35,288 bases of DNA from a bacterium. Lineage in GTDB: Bacteria > CAIWAD01. The notes beneath the pieces were generated by a model. It was given only the letters and a program-made list of their open reading frames with translations, was not told the DNA's origin and ran no database searches. The position numbers were made by a program, and so were the translations under genes. The stretch lies in assembly GCA_030685015.1 (NCBI GenBank), contig JAUXWS010000035.1, forward strand, positions 1 through 35,288, in the 5' to 3' direction. Shown here one piece after another: positions 7,870 to 16,433 of this stretch (position 1 is its first letter; each line of letters opens with the position of its first letter).

Positions 7870-8501
7870 GATGCCTGGTGCTGCTGATGACCGGGTTGTT
7901 GATGTGTGGCGCCCCGATCCGCGCCGTGGAGACGGATCCTCGCCTGACCTCCCTGCGGGACAGCCTTGCCCTTGGCATCGACCGGCTCCAGGAGGCCTGG
8001 CAGCGCACCGAGCGGGCGCAGACCGACAGCCTCAAACAGCGCATCCAGGGCGGCCCGGCCCTCGCCTGGAAGGACTGGGCCTTCAACAGGGCGCCGCGCC
8101 GGGGCATGAGTGGCGACGACATCATCCAACTGGCCGAGCTGCACTCCTGGCTCAACCGCTTCGACATGGAAGGCTGCTACAACGAGCAGCTGGAGTGCTA
8201 CAAGCGCGCCATGTTGATGCCGGGGACTGAGGCAAGGGCCCTGCGCCGCCTGCACGCCGAGTATCACGCGGCCGGTTTCGCTCCGGGCGTGATCCAGACC
8301 GGTCTCAGCCTCCACCAGCTGGACCGCCGCAAATCGCTGGAGCAAGGGGTGGGCCGCAACCTGGCGCAGGCCTATCTCATGGTGGGGGATCGCAGGGAGG
8401 CCCTGCGCTGGATCAAGCGCCACCTGCGACAGCATGCGGGGGATGACGCGGCGCGCGATCTCAAGCGCCGCATCCGCAACATGAAGAAACAGCCCTCGTG
8501 A
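7866..8501 (+). CDS. Exported helical protein of unknown function (TPR-like)
   Basis: This 211-residue protein starts within the panD stop (ATGA overlap), so the two are translationally coupled. The N-terminus MRCLVLLMTGLLMCGAPIRA is a probable signal peptide. The rest is helical and charged, with repeat-like helix pairs such as LNRFDMEGCYNEQLECYKRA and LAQAYLMVGDRREALRWIKR that look like tetratricopeptide repeats. Protein-protein interaction in the periplasm is a reasonable guess. I do not recognise the family. A much longer upstream extension of the frame runs through the 11-bp repeats and panD and is not real. Confidence 0.75.
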   Translation: MRCLVLLMTGLLMCGAPIRAVETDPRLTSLRDSLALGIDRLQEAWQRTERAQTDSLKQRIQGGPALAWKDWAFNRAPRRGMSGDDIIQLAELHSWLNRFDMEGCYNEQLECYKRAMLMPGTEARALRRLHAEYHAAGFAPGVIQTGLSLHQLDRRKSLEQGVGRNLAQAYLMVGDRREALRWIKRHLRQHAGDDAARDLKRRIRNMKKQPS

Positions 8502-8634
8502 GAATTCCGCTCGCTTTCAAAGCTGTTGTATCCTAAGCTACCCCGTCCGGAACCCGCCCATACATCATTCATCTTGGACAAGCGCGGTCCCTGGGCCGCC
8601 GGCGGGCGTTTCCCATCAGGAGAAGGAGAGCCTC

Positions 8635-11600
8635 ATGCGTCGCTTGCTGGGTTTGGGATTGCTGCTGGCCGGGCTGCAGAGCGCCTCGGCCGCCTGGCAC
8701 CAGGTCTTCGTGCCCATCCAGGACAAAAGCGGGCTGCCCCGCCTGGCGGAGGCCCTGGGGGGGCTGGATCCCTGCGGCACCGTGCTGACCGAGGCGGGGA
8801 TCGAACTTCCCCTGGAGGACGCCGAGCTGGCGGCCGTGACCCGGGCCGGCCTCAATCCCAAGGTGCTCATCGCCGACCTGGAGCAGCACTACGCCGATCG
8901 CCTCACGGCGGACCGCAACTACGGCGCCTACCACACCTTCAGCGAAGGCATGGCCGCCATCAACCAGCTCCACGCTGATTTCCCGGACATCGTGGGGGCT
9001 CCCATCTCCCTCGGCACCAGCCACCAGGGCAATCCCATCTGGGCCTTCAAGGTCTCCGACAATCCCGGCATCGACGAGGACGAGCCGGAAGTGCTCTACG
9101 GCGGCTACATCCATGCGCGGGAGGCCATCACCATTGAAGTGCTGCTGCATTTCCTGAACCACCTCACCAGCAACTATGGCACGGACCCGCGGGTGACGGC
9201 CATCGTGGACGAGCGGGAACTGTGGTTCATCCCCTTCATGAATCCCGATGGCGTCCTCTACAACGAGAGCACCAACCCCAACGGCGGCGGCATGTGGCGC
9301 AAGAACCGCCGCAACAACGGCGATGGCAGCTGGGGCGTGGACCTCAACCGCAACTACGGCTACCAGTGGGGCTACGACAATTCGGGTTCCAGCCCCACCC
9401 CTTCAAGCGAGACCTACCGCGGTCCGGCCGCCTTCAGCGAGCCGGAGGACATGGCGGTGCGCACCTTCATCAACAGCCGCAACTTCGTCGCCGCCCTCTC
9501 CTACCACAGCTACAGCAACCTTTACATCTACCCCTTCGGCTACACCAACATCCATGCACCGGAGCCGGACCACAGCGCCTTCGTCATCATGACGGACCTG
9601 ATGAGCAACTTCAACGGCTACACCTGCGGCGCCGCCTGGGAACTGCTCTACAACACCAACGGCGACACGGTGGACTGGTGTTACGGGGCGCAGGGCGAAC
9701 ACCCCAAGATCATGGCCATCACGCCGGAGGTGGGCACGGGCAGCGACGGCTTCTGGCCGGCCGAGTCCCGCATTCCCGCCCTGGTGGCGGAGAATCTGGA
9801 GCCCAATCTCCTCTTCGCCGAGATGGCGGGCAACCCCTGGAGCCAGCTGCCCCCCGCGGCGCCCGTGCTGGACGAGCTGGGTGAGGTGGGCGATGGCTAC
9901 ACCCTGACCTGGAGCACGCCCGCTCCCGACCCCAACAATCCCGCCCTCTCCTATGAGCTGCGCGAGCTGAGCGGCCCCACCCAGGGAACGGACTTTTTCG
10001 CCAGCGCCGCCAACTGGACGTCCGGAACGGTGGGCTTCGCCCTCAGTACGGCCCGCTCCTACAGCCCGCCCAACAGCTACTTCGGAGGCACCGGCCACAA
10101 CCGCAACGCCACCGCGGTGCTGAACAGCGCCATCCAGGTGACGGCGGGCATGCAGCTGGCCATGCGGTCCTGGTACAACATCGAGACGAACTGGGATTAC
10201 GGTTATGTGGAAGTCTCCACCAACGGCGTGACCTGGACGCCCATCGCCGGCAGCATCACCACCACCACCAACCCCAACGGCACCAACGACGGCAACGGCA
10301 TCACCGGCGCCTCCAGCGGCTGGGTGGCGGCCACCTTCCCGCTGACGGCCTACGTGGGGCAGAGCATCAACGTCCGCCTGCGCTATGAGACGGACGGCGC
10401 GGTGCTGGGGGAAGGCTTCTATGTGGACGATTTCAGCCCCGTGCCGGCCTTCGCCTCCGAGACGACCATCGCCGACGGTCTGACCGCCGAGGCTTGGACG
10501 GTGGTCGACCAGTCGCCCGGGGACTGGTATTACAAAGTGCGTGCCCGCGACGCCGAGGACCAGCTCAGCGTGTGGTCCAACCTCATCCAGGTGAGCTCGA
10601 CGGGCGGTGTGGACATGTCGCCGCCCGCCATCGCGCACACGCCCCTGCCCGACACCTCGGACGGGAGCGGACCCTGGACCGTGGCGGCGCTGATCAGCGA
10701 CGCCTCCGGCGTGGCCTCGGCCACGCTTGAGAAGCGGGTGGGCGGCAGCGCCTGGAGCCTGATCCCCATGACCAACACGGCCGGCAACAACTGGAGCGCC
10801 GCCATTCCCGGCCCGGTGGCGCCCGGCCAGCTGGTGGAGTACCGCATCCGGGCGGTGGACGCCTCGCCCCAGGCCAACGAGGGTGTGAGCACGACCTGGT
10901 CTTTCCAGATCCTGCTGCCCGTCGGACTGGAGTATTGCCAGAGCTTCACCAGCGGCTTCGACGATTTCAGCGTCGTGCAGCACCTCCCCGGCGGCAACAG
11001 CTGGGTGATCGGCAGCTACACGGGCCAAGGCCAGACCGCCTACATCCAATACAGCAGCACCACCCAGGAGGACCACGCCTCCCTGCTCAGCCCTGTCTTC
11101 GACTGCCGCGACCAGGGCGCCCTCGGCCTGAGCTTCTGGCACCTCTTGCGCATGGGTTACAGCGGCGCCTTCACCGACGCCTGGGTCAAGGGCTCCGTCG
11201 ACGGCGGCCTCACCTGGCCCTACATCCTGGGCGAGTGGCACGCCGACGGCACGGGCGGCGAGGTGACGGTGAGCGGGGTCAACACGCTGGACATCAGTTC
11301 CTGGGCAGCGGGCCAGGAGCAGGTGCGGATCAAGTTCGAGTTCCATGACCGCTACGACTGGTATTGGCATGTGGACAATGTCTGCCTGACGGGCAACCTG
11401 GCGGTGGCGCCCGATCCGGTGGAGGTGACCATCACGGCCCTGGGGGCGGACGTGCTGCTGTCCTGGCCCCCCTCGCCGGGCGCCGCGGGCTACCGCGTCT
11501 ATGTCAGCGACGAGGCGCGGGAGGGTTTCACCCTGCTCGCCCAGGTGGCCGGCACCAGCCACCTGCATGTCAGCGCCCTCTCGCAGGAGCAGCGCTACTA

Positions 11601-11715
11601 CATCGTGACCGCCGTGGCCGGCGCGCGGGCCGCCGCCGATCCGGCGGCGATCCCCACCCTTGACGCGCAGGACGGTCGTCGACCGGCCGCGCCGGAGGAC
11701 AAGGTCCGCCCCTGA
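8635..11715 (+). CDS. Secreted M14-family zinc carboxypeptidase with C-terminal beta domains
   Basis: The 1026-residue protein starts with a signal peptide (MRRLLGLGLLLAGLQSASA) after a GGAG site. A propeptide-like segment leads into an M14 peptidase domain at about 95-400. Zinc ligands are His160 and Glu163 (IHAREA) and His291 (SYHSYSN). Asn238-Arg239 (DLNRNYG) fit the substrate-carboxylate site, and Glu365 (TPEVG) is the general base. The spacing matches carboxypeptidase A closely. C-terminal to it are a fibronectin-III-like segment, a MAM or immune-inhibitor-A-like beta-sandwich (about 455-605), a second Ig-like segment (about 660-755), another sandwich (about 765-920) and a final FnIII-like domain. 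No transmembrane anchor or sorting tail is evident, so it is probably released or held by its beta domains. The gene is monocistronic and closed by a strong terminator. Confidence 0.93.
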   Translation: MRRLLGLGLLLAGLQSASAAWHQVFVPIQDKSGLPRLAEALGGLDPCGTVLTEAGIELPLEDAELAAVTRAGLNPKVLIADLEQHYADRLTADRNYGAYHTFSEGMAAINQLHADFPDIVGAPISLGTSHQGNPIWAFKVSDNPGIDEDEPEVLYGGYIHAREAITIEVLLHFLNHLTSNYGTDPRVTAIVDERELWFIPFMNPDGVLYNESTNPNGGGMWRKNRRNNGDGSWGVDLNRNYGYQWGYDNSGSSPTPSSETYRGPAAFSEPEDMAVRTFINSRNFVAALSYHSYSNLYIYPFGYTNIHAPEPDHSAFVIMTDLMSNFNGYTCGAAWELLYNTNGDTVDWCYGAQGEHPKIMAITPEVGTGSDGFWPAESRIPALVAENLEPNLLFAEMAGNPWSQLPPAAPVLDELGEVGDGYTLTWSTPAPDPNNPALSYELRELSGPTQGTDFFASAANWTSGTVGFALSTARSYSPPNSYFGGTGHNRNATAVLNSAIQVTAGMQLAMRSWYNIETNWDYGYVEVSTNGVTWTPIAGSITTTTNPNGTNDGNGITGASSGWVAATFPLTAYVGQSINVRLRYETDGAVLGEGFYVDDFSPVPAFASETTIADGLTAEAWTVVDQSPGDWYYKVRARDAEDQLSVWSNLIQVSSTGGVDMSPPAIAHTPLPDTSDGSGPWTVAALISDASGVASATLEKRVGGSAWSLIPMTNTAGNNWSAAIPGPVAPGQLVEYRIRAVDASPQANEGVSTTWSFQILLPVGLEYCQSFTSGFDDFSVVQHLPGGNSWVIGSYTGQGQTAYIQYSSTTQEDHASLLSPVFDCRDQGALGLSFWHLLRMGYSGAFTDAWVKGSVDGGLTWPYILGEWHADGTGGEVTVSGVNTLDISSWAAGQEQVRIKFEFHDRYDWYWHVDNVCLTGNLAVAPDPVEVTITALGADVLLSWPPSPGAAGYRVYVSDEAREGFTLLAQVAGTSHLHVSALSQEQRYYIVTAVAGARAAADPAAIPTLDAQDGRRPAAPEDKVRP

Positions 11716-11740
11716 GCAGCCCGACCAGACAAAGAACAAG

Positions 11741-11767
11741 GGGCCGGCGGCGACGCCGGCCCTTTTT
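11741..11767 (+). terminator. Intrinsic terminator after the M14 peptidase gene
   Basis: A perfect 9-bp G+C stem (11741-11749 with 11754-11762) is closed by a GCGA tetraloop and followed by five T residues (11763-11767). It starts 25 bases after the stop codon. It is the clearest terminator in the window. Confidence 0.93.
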
Positions 11768-11812
11768 GTGGAAGGTGGTGGGCAAGTCCGCGCCGGTGTT
11801 CCTTGGGCAGGA

Positions 11813-11875
11813 CTGTCCAGCGGGGCGCACGGCAATTTTTGCCAAGGTGTCCGACCAAGGGTCGGACACCTGTCT
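11813..11875. repeat. Palindromic intergenic repeat, copy A
   Basis: The core is a 12-bp inverted repeat, AGGTGTCCGACC (11845-11856) and its complement (11860-11871), around AAG. A smaller hairpin, GGCAA-TTT-TTGCC, precedes it at 11831-11843. The whole segment aligns without gaps to copy B, 219 bases downstream. There is no T-run, so it is not an ordinary terminator. It lies between convergent genes. Confidence 0.75.
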
Positions 11876-12031
11876 TCAGTTCTTGACTGGGGAATGATCC
11901 CGCGAACTGCAGTGCGCGCACTGTCCAATTTCTTGCCACATGGCGGCGAGCAACTGCGGCAGCCGATTGGAGGGGTGGACACGGACGTGGCCGGAACATC
12001 CGCAGCGGAGGCGATGGTCCAGTGGATGGGG

Positions 12032-12094
12032 CTGTCGCGGACATTGGACGGCAAGAATAGCCATGGTGTCCGACCCATGGTCGGACACCTGTCC
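12032..12094. repeat. Palindromic intergenic repeat, copy B
   Basis: The core arms are GGTGTCCGACC (12065-12075) and GGTCGGACACC (12079-12089) around CAT. It aligns to copy A at a constant offset of 219 bases: the arms are the same, the spacer and flanks are diverged, and the small leading hairpin is lost (GGCAAGAATAGCC). Between the copies (11876-12031) I see no gene. Confidence 0.75.
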
Positions 12095-12137
12095 ACGAAA
12101 TCGGCCATGAGTGCGGGGATGCCGTCGAAGCCCCGCG

Positions 12138-13118
12138 TCATAGCATCAAGGTGGCCAGCGAGAAATAGATGAGGAGGGTGGACAGGTCGGCCAGGGCCAG
12201 GGTCACCGGACCGGCGGCGATCTTGGGATCCAGGCGGGAGGAGTGCAGCAGGGCGGGGATGCCCAGTCCGATCGTGGTCGCCGACAACATGGCGAGCAGA
12301 ATGCCGCCGCCCAGCACCAGGGTGGTCATCTTCTCGCCCAGCCACAACCAGGCCAGGGCGCCGGCCAGCAGGCCGCAGGAGACGCCCAGCAGGCCGGCGG
12401 TGGCCGCCTCGCGACGCAGGGTGGCCAGGAACCAGCGCAGGGTCGGTGTGCGGGTGCGCAGCTCCTGCACCGTCATTGTCATGGTCTGAATGCTGAGGCT
12501 TTCGCCCAGTCCCAGGACGAGGGTCATGAAGAAGGCCAGGGTGAGGGAGCGCGCCAGCGTCAGCTGGAAAGCGCCTGCCAGAAAGGCGCAGGCCAGGCCG
12601 CTGGCCACCGTGGCCAGCAGCCAGGGGAACCGGAAACGCCAGGCGGTGAGCGGACTGGCGCCGCGCACCTGCGAGATGCGGAAGCCGATCGCCTCGAACA
12701 ACTCCTCCATCCGCTCGTGCTCGGTCACTTCGAAGATTTCTTCGGTGAAGGCCTTGACGTCCACCACGCCCAACAGCCGCTTGTCCGTGTCCACAACAGG
12801 AAAGGCAAGCAGCTTGTGCATGGCGAAGGCCTCGCATGCGTCCAGCACGGTGGAGGACTCGCGCAGGGTGCGGAGTTCGCGGATCATGTGATCCTGCAGC
12901 ATGGCCTCGAGGGGGGTGGTGAGCAAGCGGCGCACGGGCAGGACGCCCGTCAACCGGCCCTGGCCGTCCTCCACATAGAAGTAGCTGATGACGTCGCTGT
13001 CGACCTTGTCCCGGATCTCGGCCAGGGCCTCGGCCATGCTCATGCCCTCGCGCAGGACAAGCGGGGCCGGCTGCATCAGGTTCCGGACGGAATGGTGCAG
13101 ATGCGGGTGGTTTCTCAT
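12138..13118 (-). CDS. MgtE-like magnesium/cation transporter lacking the N domain
   Basis: This 326-residue protein has a pair of CBS domains (about residues 12-140; for example FPVVDTDKRLLGVVDVKAF) joined to a membrane part of about five helices (about 165-326). The final segment GPVTLALADLSTLLIYFSLA resembles the last helix of MgtE, and LGLGESLSIQTMTMTVQEL occupies the place of the MgtE TM2-3 signature. Canonical MgtE is about 450 residues and begins with a cytosolic superhelical N domain that helps sense magnesium. That domain is absent here and there is no room for it, because the start at 13118 directly follows an intergenic gap. It likely moves Mg2+ or another divalent cation with CBS-only gating. 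It is monocistronic and convergent with the peptidase gene. Confidence 0.83.
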   Translation of the reverse strand: MRNHPHLHHSVRNLMQPAPLVLREGMSMAEALAEIRDKVDSDVISYFYVEDGQGRLTGVLPVRRLLTTPLEAMLQDHMIRELRTLRESSTVLDACEAFAMHKLLAFPVVDTDKRLLGVVDVKAFTEEIFEVTEHERMEELFEAIGFRISQVRGASPLTAWRFRFPWLLATVASGLACAFLAGAFQLTLARSLTLAFFMTLVLGLGESLSIQTMTMTVQELRTRTPTLRWFLATLRREAATAGLLGVSCGLLAGALAWLWLGEKMTTLVLGGGILLAMLSATTIGLGIPALLHSSRLDPKIAAGPVTLALADLSTLLIYFSLATLML

Positions 13119-13208
13119 GAAGGATCTCGCGTTCGCGCGGCCGGAATCATGCCCCCAAGCTCAGGGCCTCAGTCGGGCAGCAGGTCGACGAACCCGGCCG
13201 CACGCTGT

Positions 13209-13610
13209 TCAGCGCATGGGCACCGCCTTGTATCCGTAGTAGATGACCGAGGCGGAGTTGTCCTCATAGATGCGCCGGAACTCGAAGCGCACGAGCATGC
13301 CGATGCTCACGTCGGTGAGGTCGCAGTCCGTGACCTGGGCTGTCAAGCGGCCGCCCTCCGTCGTCTCGATCACGGCCAGGGCATAGGGGGCCAAATCGCT
13401 GAAGGGTGAAGGCGGCACGCGGATCACGGTGAAGGTGAGCACCCGTCCCTGCCCTTCCAGATGTATCTCGTCGAAAGTGGGCCGCAGATTGCCCGGCACC
13501 ACCAGACGCGGCGGGAAGCAGATCTCGCCCGTCTCGCGGCACCGGTTGGCCCTCAGGCGGTAGCGCTGCGGTTGCTCCCGCCAGACGCGGGCTGTCAAGG
13601 TTTGTGCCAT
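13209..13610 (-). CDS. DUF35 OB-fold protein, partner of thiolase and HMG-CoA synthase
   Basis: From ATG 13610 the product has 133 residues. It shows the DUF35 layout: an N-terminal RYRLRANRC...CFPPR segment (residues about 17-35), then an OB-fold with FTVIRVPPSPF and SIGMLVRFEF. In Archaea such a protein bridges acetoacetyl-CoA thiolase and HMG-CoA synthase and channels the intermediate. The same trio is found here, with the thiolase stop one base before this start. The usual rubredoxin-like zinc ribbon is broken: Cys24 is kept, but the other three expected ligand positions read Thr27, Val38 and Asn41. A stray Cys31 is present. The frame is open to 13685, but that would run back into the thiolase gene. 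Confidence 0.88.
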   Translation of the reverse strand: MAQTLTARVWREQPQRYRLRANRCRETGEICFPPRLVVPGNLRPTFDEIHLEGQGRVLTFTVIRVPPSPFSDLAPYALAVIETTEGGRLTAQVTDCDLTDVSIGMLVRFEFRRIYEDNSASVIYYGYKAVPMR

Positions 13611-13611
13611 C

Positions 13612-14766
13612 TCATGCCTCCAGGATGTGAACCACGGTGCTCCCGCCGCTTCCGCCCATGTTCTGCGCCAAGGCGCGCCGGACACGCTGGAGTTGCCGCC
13701 CCTCCTCCGCGCTGCCCCGCATCTGCTTGACGATTTCGACGATTTGCGCCACGCCGGTGGCGCCCACGGGATGGCCCTTGCTTTTCAACCCACCCGATGG
13801 GTTGACGGGAAAGCGACCATCGCGACCTGTCTCACCGGCCAGGGTGGCGGGTCCCGCCTGGCCCGGCGCATAGACACCAAGTGCCTCCAGCACCATCAAC
13901 TCGGCGATGGTGAAGCAGTCATGGACCTCGGCGAAATCCATGTCGCCAATGCTCAGCCCGGCCATCTTCAAAGCCTGCCGGGCGGCCACGGTTGTGGACT
14001 CCAGCGCCGCCAGCTGGCGCCGACTGTGCAGGGCGATGCGGTCGCTGGCCTGGCCGCTTCCCGTGATGCGCACGAGCGGACGGCCCAGTTTGCGGGCCAA
14101 CTCCACCGGCGCCAGGATCACGGCCGCGGCGCCGTCGCTCACCGGCGAGCAATCCAGGACGTGCAGCGGATCGGCGATCATGGTCGACTGCAGGACGGCA
14201 TCCACGGTGATGGCGGAGCGAAACTGGGCGAGGGGATTCAACAGCCCGTTCCCATGATTCTTCACCGCCACGCTGGCCAGCATCTCCGACGTGGTGCCCC
14301 ACTGCTCCATGTGGGCCCGTGCCATCATGGCATAGAGGCCGGGGAAAGTGGCCCCTTGAAAGCTCTCGTACTCCGCGTCGGCCGCGGTACCGAGGGCATA
14401 GGTGGCCTGGTTGAGATCCACATCGGTCATCTTCTCCACACCGCCGGCCAGGACGACCTCGCTGAGGCCGCTGGCCACCTCGATGAAGGCCTGGCGCACG
14501 GCGGCGCCGCCCGAGGCGCAAGCGGACTCGACCCGCGTGGCCGCGGCCGGCGTCACGCCCAGGTAGTCCGCCATCAGGCTGCCGACGTGCTCCTGTCCCA
14601 CGAAGAGCCCGCCAGACATGCATCCGATGTACATGGAATCCAGATGATCCACTCCGGCATCCAGCATCGCCTGGCGGCCCGCTTCCACGAACAGGTCGCG
14701 GAAGCTGGTCTCCCACAGCTCGCCGAATCGCGTCATGCCGATGCCGATCACGGCCACGTCACGCAT
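13612..14766 (-). CDS. Thiolase, archaeal acetyl-CoA acetyltransferase type
   Basis: This 384-residue thiolase starts at ATG 14766 ([18 protein letters not shown]) behind a GAGGTGG site. Active-site features are the nucleophile Cys83 in ESACASGG, His282 in EVHDCF and His332 in [11 protein letters not shown]. The beginning and length resemble the SCP-x/archaeal acetoacetyl-CoA thiolases rather than PhaA or FadA. It should condense two acetyl-CoA to acetoacetyl-CoA, or cleave it, and work with the adjacent DUF35 protein and HMG-CoA synthase. The other bases of the frame, up to 14805, are not needed. Gap to the upstream synthase is 66 bases. The exact acyl substrate cannot be told from sequence. 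Confidence 0.9.
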   Translation of the reverse strand: MRDVAVIGIGMTRFGELWETSFRDLFVEAGRQAMLDAGVDHLDSMYIGCMSGGLFVGQEHVGSLMADYLGVTPAAATRVESACASGGAAVRQAFIEVASGLSEVVLAGGVEKMTDVDLNQATYALGTAADAEYESFQGATFPGLYAMMARAHMEQWGTTSEMLASVAVKNHGNGLLNPLAQFRSAITVDAVLQSTMIADPLHVLDCSPVSDGAAAVILAPVELARKLGRPLVRITGSGQASDRIALHSRRQLAALESTTVAARQALKMAGLSIGDMDFAEVHDCFTIAELMVLEALGVYAPGQAGPATLAGETGRDGRFPVNPSGGLKSKGHPVGATGVAQIVEIVKQMRGSAEEGRQLQRVRRALAQNMGGSGGSTVVHILEA

Positions 14767-14832
14767 TTTCCACCTCATGTGTTGGCCGACCCGGGTCCCT
14801 GGCAAGGCGTGGGACCCGCCGCGGCGGAATTG

Positions 14833-15888
14833 TCAGGAGTTGCGCAGGATCTTGCGGCGGAACTTCACGTACTCGCCATAGCTCAAGTAGCGCTTGTGCT
14901 CGTCCAGCTGGGGGCGTGTCCCCAGCGCCAGCCCCTGCCGCCGGGTGATTTCGTCGGTGGCGGTGAGGACGAAACCGTCGGAGCCGGCGCCACTGCCATA
15001 GCTGACCATGAAGATGCGGTCGCCGGGTTTGGCCACGTCCAGGATGGCGGAGAGACCGAGGGGCGAGGCCCCCGAGTAGGTGTTGCCCAGCCAGGGAACC
15101 AGCCAGCCGGTGGTGAATTGCGGGCTGCGCACGTCAAAGCCAAGCTCCGTCGCCGCTTTCTGCGGAAACTTGCCGTTGGGCTGGTGGAAGACGCAATAGG
15201 CGAAGTCCTGAGGCCGCAGGCCGCTGCGTTCGAGCAGCGCCCGCCCGGCGCTCAGCACCGTGCGGAAGTAGGCCGATTCGCCCGTGAAGCGCCCGCCATG
15301 CTGGGGATAATGCTCGTGCTCCCGTCGCCAGAAATCCGGCGTGTCACTCATCCATGACACGGTGCAGTCCACGGTGGCCGCCACGTCGTCGGATCCCATG
15401 ATGAAGGCGGCCGCGCCGGCGCTGGCGCTGTACTCCAGCGCGTCGCCGGGAGCGCCCTGGCTGGTGTCCGCGCCAATCCCCAGCGCACAGGGCATCTCGC
15501 CCGCCTTGACGAGGGAGTAGGCGACGTACATGGCCTCGCTGCCGGCCTTGCAGGCGAACTCGAAATCGGCGCAATGCACCAGGTGCCCGCAGCCGATGGC
15601 CTCGGCCACAGTCGTGCCGCTGGGCTTGACCGCGTATGGGTGGGACTCGCTGCCCACGTAGACGGCTCCCACGCTGGCCGGGTCGACGCCGGCCCGTGCC
15701 AGCGCCCGGCGGGCGGCCTCCACGGACAAGGTGATCACGTCCTGGTCCGGCGAGGGCACCGATTTCTCGTAGAGCAGCAAGCCGCGCTTGTAGCTTGCCG
15801 CGTCGGCGCCCCACACGGCGGCGATCTCCTCGAGCTTGATGCGGTTGCGGGGAAGGCAGGCTCCCCAGCCGACGATGCCGATTGCCAT
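14833..15888 (-). CDS. Hydroxymethylglutaryl-CoA synthase, archaeal type
   Basis: This 351-residue enzyme of the thiolase superfamily would join acetyl-CoA and acetoacetyl-CoA to HMG-CoA. The sequence is strikingly like methanogen HMG-CoA synthases in memory, for example VGSESHPYAVKPS, DFEFACKAGSE, PDFWRRE and FHQPNGKFP. The expected catalytic residues are Glu81, Cys113 and His235. The C-terminal motif YGSGAGSDGF is also typical. Its length fits the archaeal form and is shorter than most bacterial MvaS. The start is ATG 15888, behind a perfect AGGAGG (15893-15898); the upstream frame is not used. It heads the synthase-thiolase-DUF35 set, in the archaeal gene order. No HMG-CoA reductase is in the window, so the fate of HMG-CoA is open. 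Confidence 0.9.
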   Translation of the reverse strand: MAIGIVGWGACLPRNRIKLEEIAAVWGADAASYKRGLLLYEKSVPSPDQDVITLSVEAARRALARAGVDPASVGAVYVGSESHPYAVKPSGTTVAEAIGCGHLVHCADFEFACKAGSEAMYVAYSLVKAGEMPCALGIGADTSQGAPGDALEYSASAGAAAFIMGSDDVAATVDCTVSWMSDTPDFWRREHEHYPQHGGRFTGESAYFRTVLSAGRALLERSGLRPQDFAYCVFHQPNGKFPQKAATELGFDVRSPQFTTGWLVPWLGNTYSGASPLGLSAILDVAKPGDRIFMVSYGSGAGSDGFVLTATDEITRRQGLALGTRPQLDEHKRYLSYGEYVKFRRKILRNS

Positions 15889-16030
15889 GGGGTCCTCCTG
15901 AGATGTGATGCTGAAAGATGTTGTCCGGAGTGAATGCCCTCGGTGGCATCCGCGCCTCGGTCGAGGCCGGTGCCCATTGATGCCCATCCAGGTTGGCCTG
16001 CCCGGAGCATGCGGCGGGGAGCCCGCCATC

Positions 16031-16063
16031 CGGATGTGATCGCCGATGATGGCGTGACATCCG
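16031..16063. promoter_or_regulatory. Inverted repeat in the gap between the small AtuA gene and HMG-CoA synthase
   Basis: Outer arms CGGATGT (16031-16037) and ACATCCG (16057-16063) enclose inner arms CGCC and GGCG around GATGAT. This makes a two-step stem in a 198-base gap (15889-16086). No T-run follows on the minus strand. It could be an attenuator, a processing site or an operator. No clear promoter is visible in the gap. Confidence 0.4.
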
Positions 16064-16086
16064 TCGCGGGACCAGGCCCGCCGAGA

Positions 16087-16431
16087 TCAGAGCGGGTCGA
16101 CCAGCTCGGCCAGTTCGTCGGGCAGCTCCACCACCATCCGCAAGATGGCCTGGCCGTGCGTCTTGCCTTGGGCGTCGCTCTTGAGGGAGAGGGAACCACC
16201 TCCGCCCAGGCTCTCGCCCAGAATGAAATTCAATGCCAGCAGGTTGGGCAGTTCGAAACGTGCCACGTCGCCCAGGGCAATGCGCCGGAAGTGCTCTTTG
16301 ACGCGCTCGGTTGTCAACCAGCCAAGGGCCCAGTCATAGACCCTCCGGTCGGCGAAGACCACACCCACGTTCGAATTGGCTCCCTTGTCGCCTGAGCGGG
16401 CCTGGGCGATTTGTTCCAGCAGCACTCTCAT
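16087..16431 (-). CDS. Small AtuA-like protein (C-terminal AtuA domain as separate gene)
   Basis: This 114-residue protein begins MRVLLEQIAQARSGDKGANSNVGVVF, a segment typical of the C-terminal ferredoxin-fold-like domain of AtuA proteins. It starts two bases after the stop of the large AtuA gene, so the two subunits are almost certainly made together. In Pseudomonas AtuA the two parts belong to one protein of about 600 residues. The split is common in other bacteria. Its biochemical role is unknown; it may complete the active unit of the DUF1446 protein. The C-terminus LRMVVELPDELAELVDPL ends normally. Confidence 0.82.
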   Translation of the reverse strand: MRVLLEQIAQARSGDKGANSNVGVVFADRRVYDWALGWLTTERVKEHFRRIALGDVARFELPNLLALNFILGESLGGGGSLSLKSDAQGKTHGQAILRMVVELPDELAELVDPL

Positions 16432-16433
16432 GC

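Noticed and set aside
11845-11871. Palindrome as a second terminator for the peptidase or MgtE-like gene
   Set aside because: There is no T-run on either strand right after the stem; a repeat element is the better reading.
9403-12837. Minus-strand open frame of 1144 codons
   Set aside because: It is antisense to the M14 peptidase gene, crosses a terminator and runs into the MgtE-like gene in another frame; a high-GC shadow.
13137-13201. Inverted repeat GCGGCCGG/CCGGCCGC between DUF35 and the MgtE-like gene
   Set aside because: The arms are only 8 bases of pure G+C with a 49-base loop, expected by chance in this sequence.
13627-15357. Plus-strand open frame opposite the thiolase and synthase
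   Set aside because: It is a shadow of two well-identified genes and has no recognisable domain.
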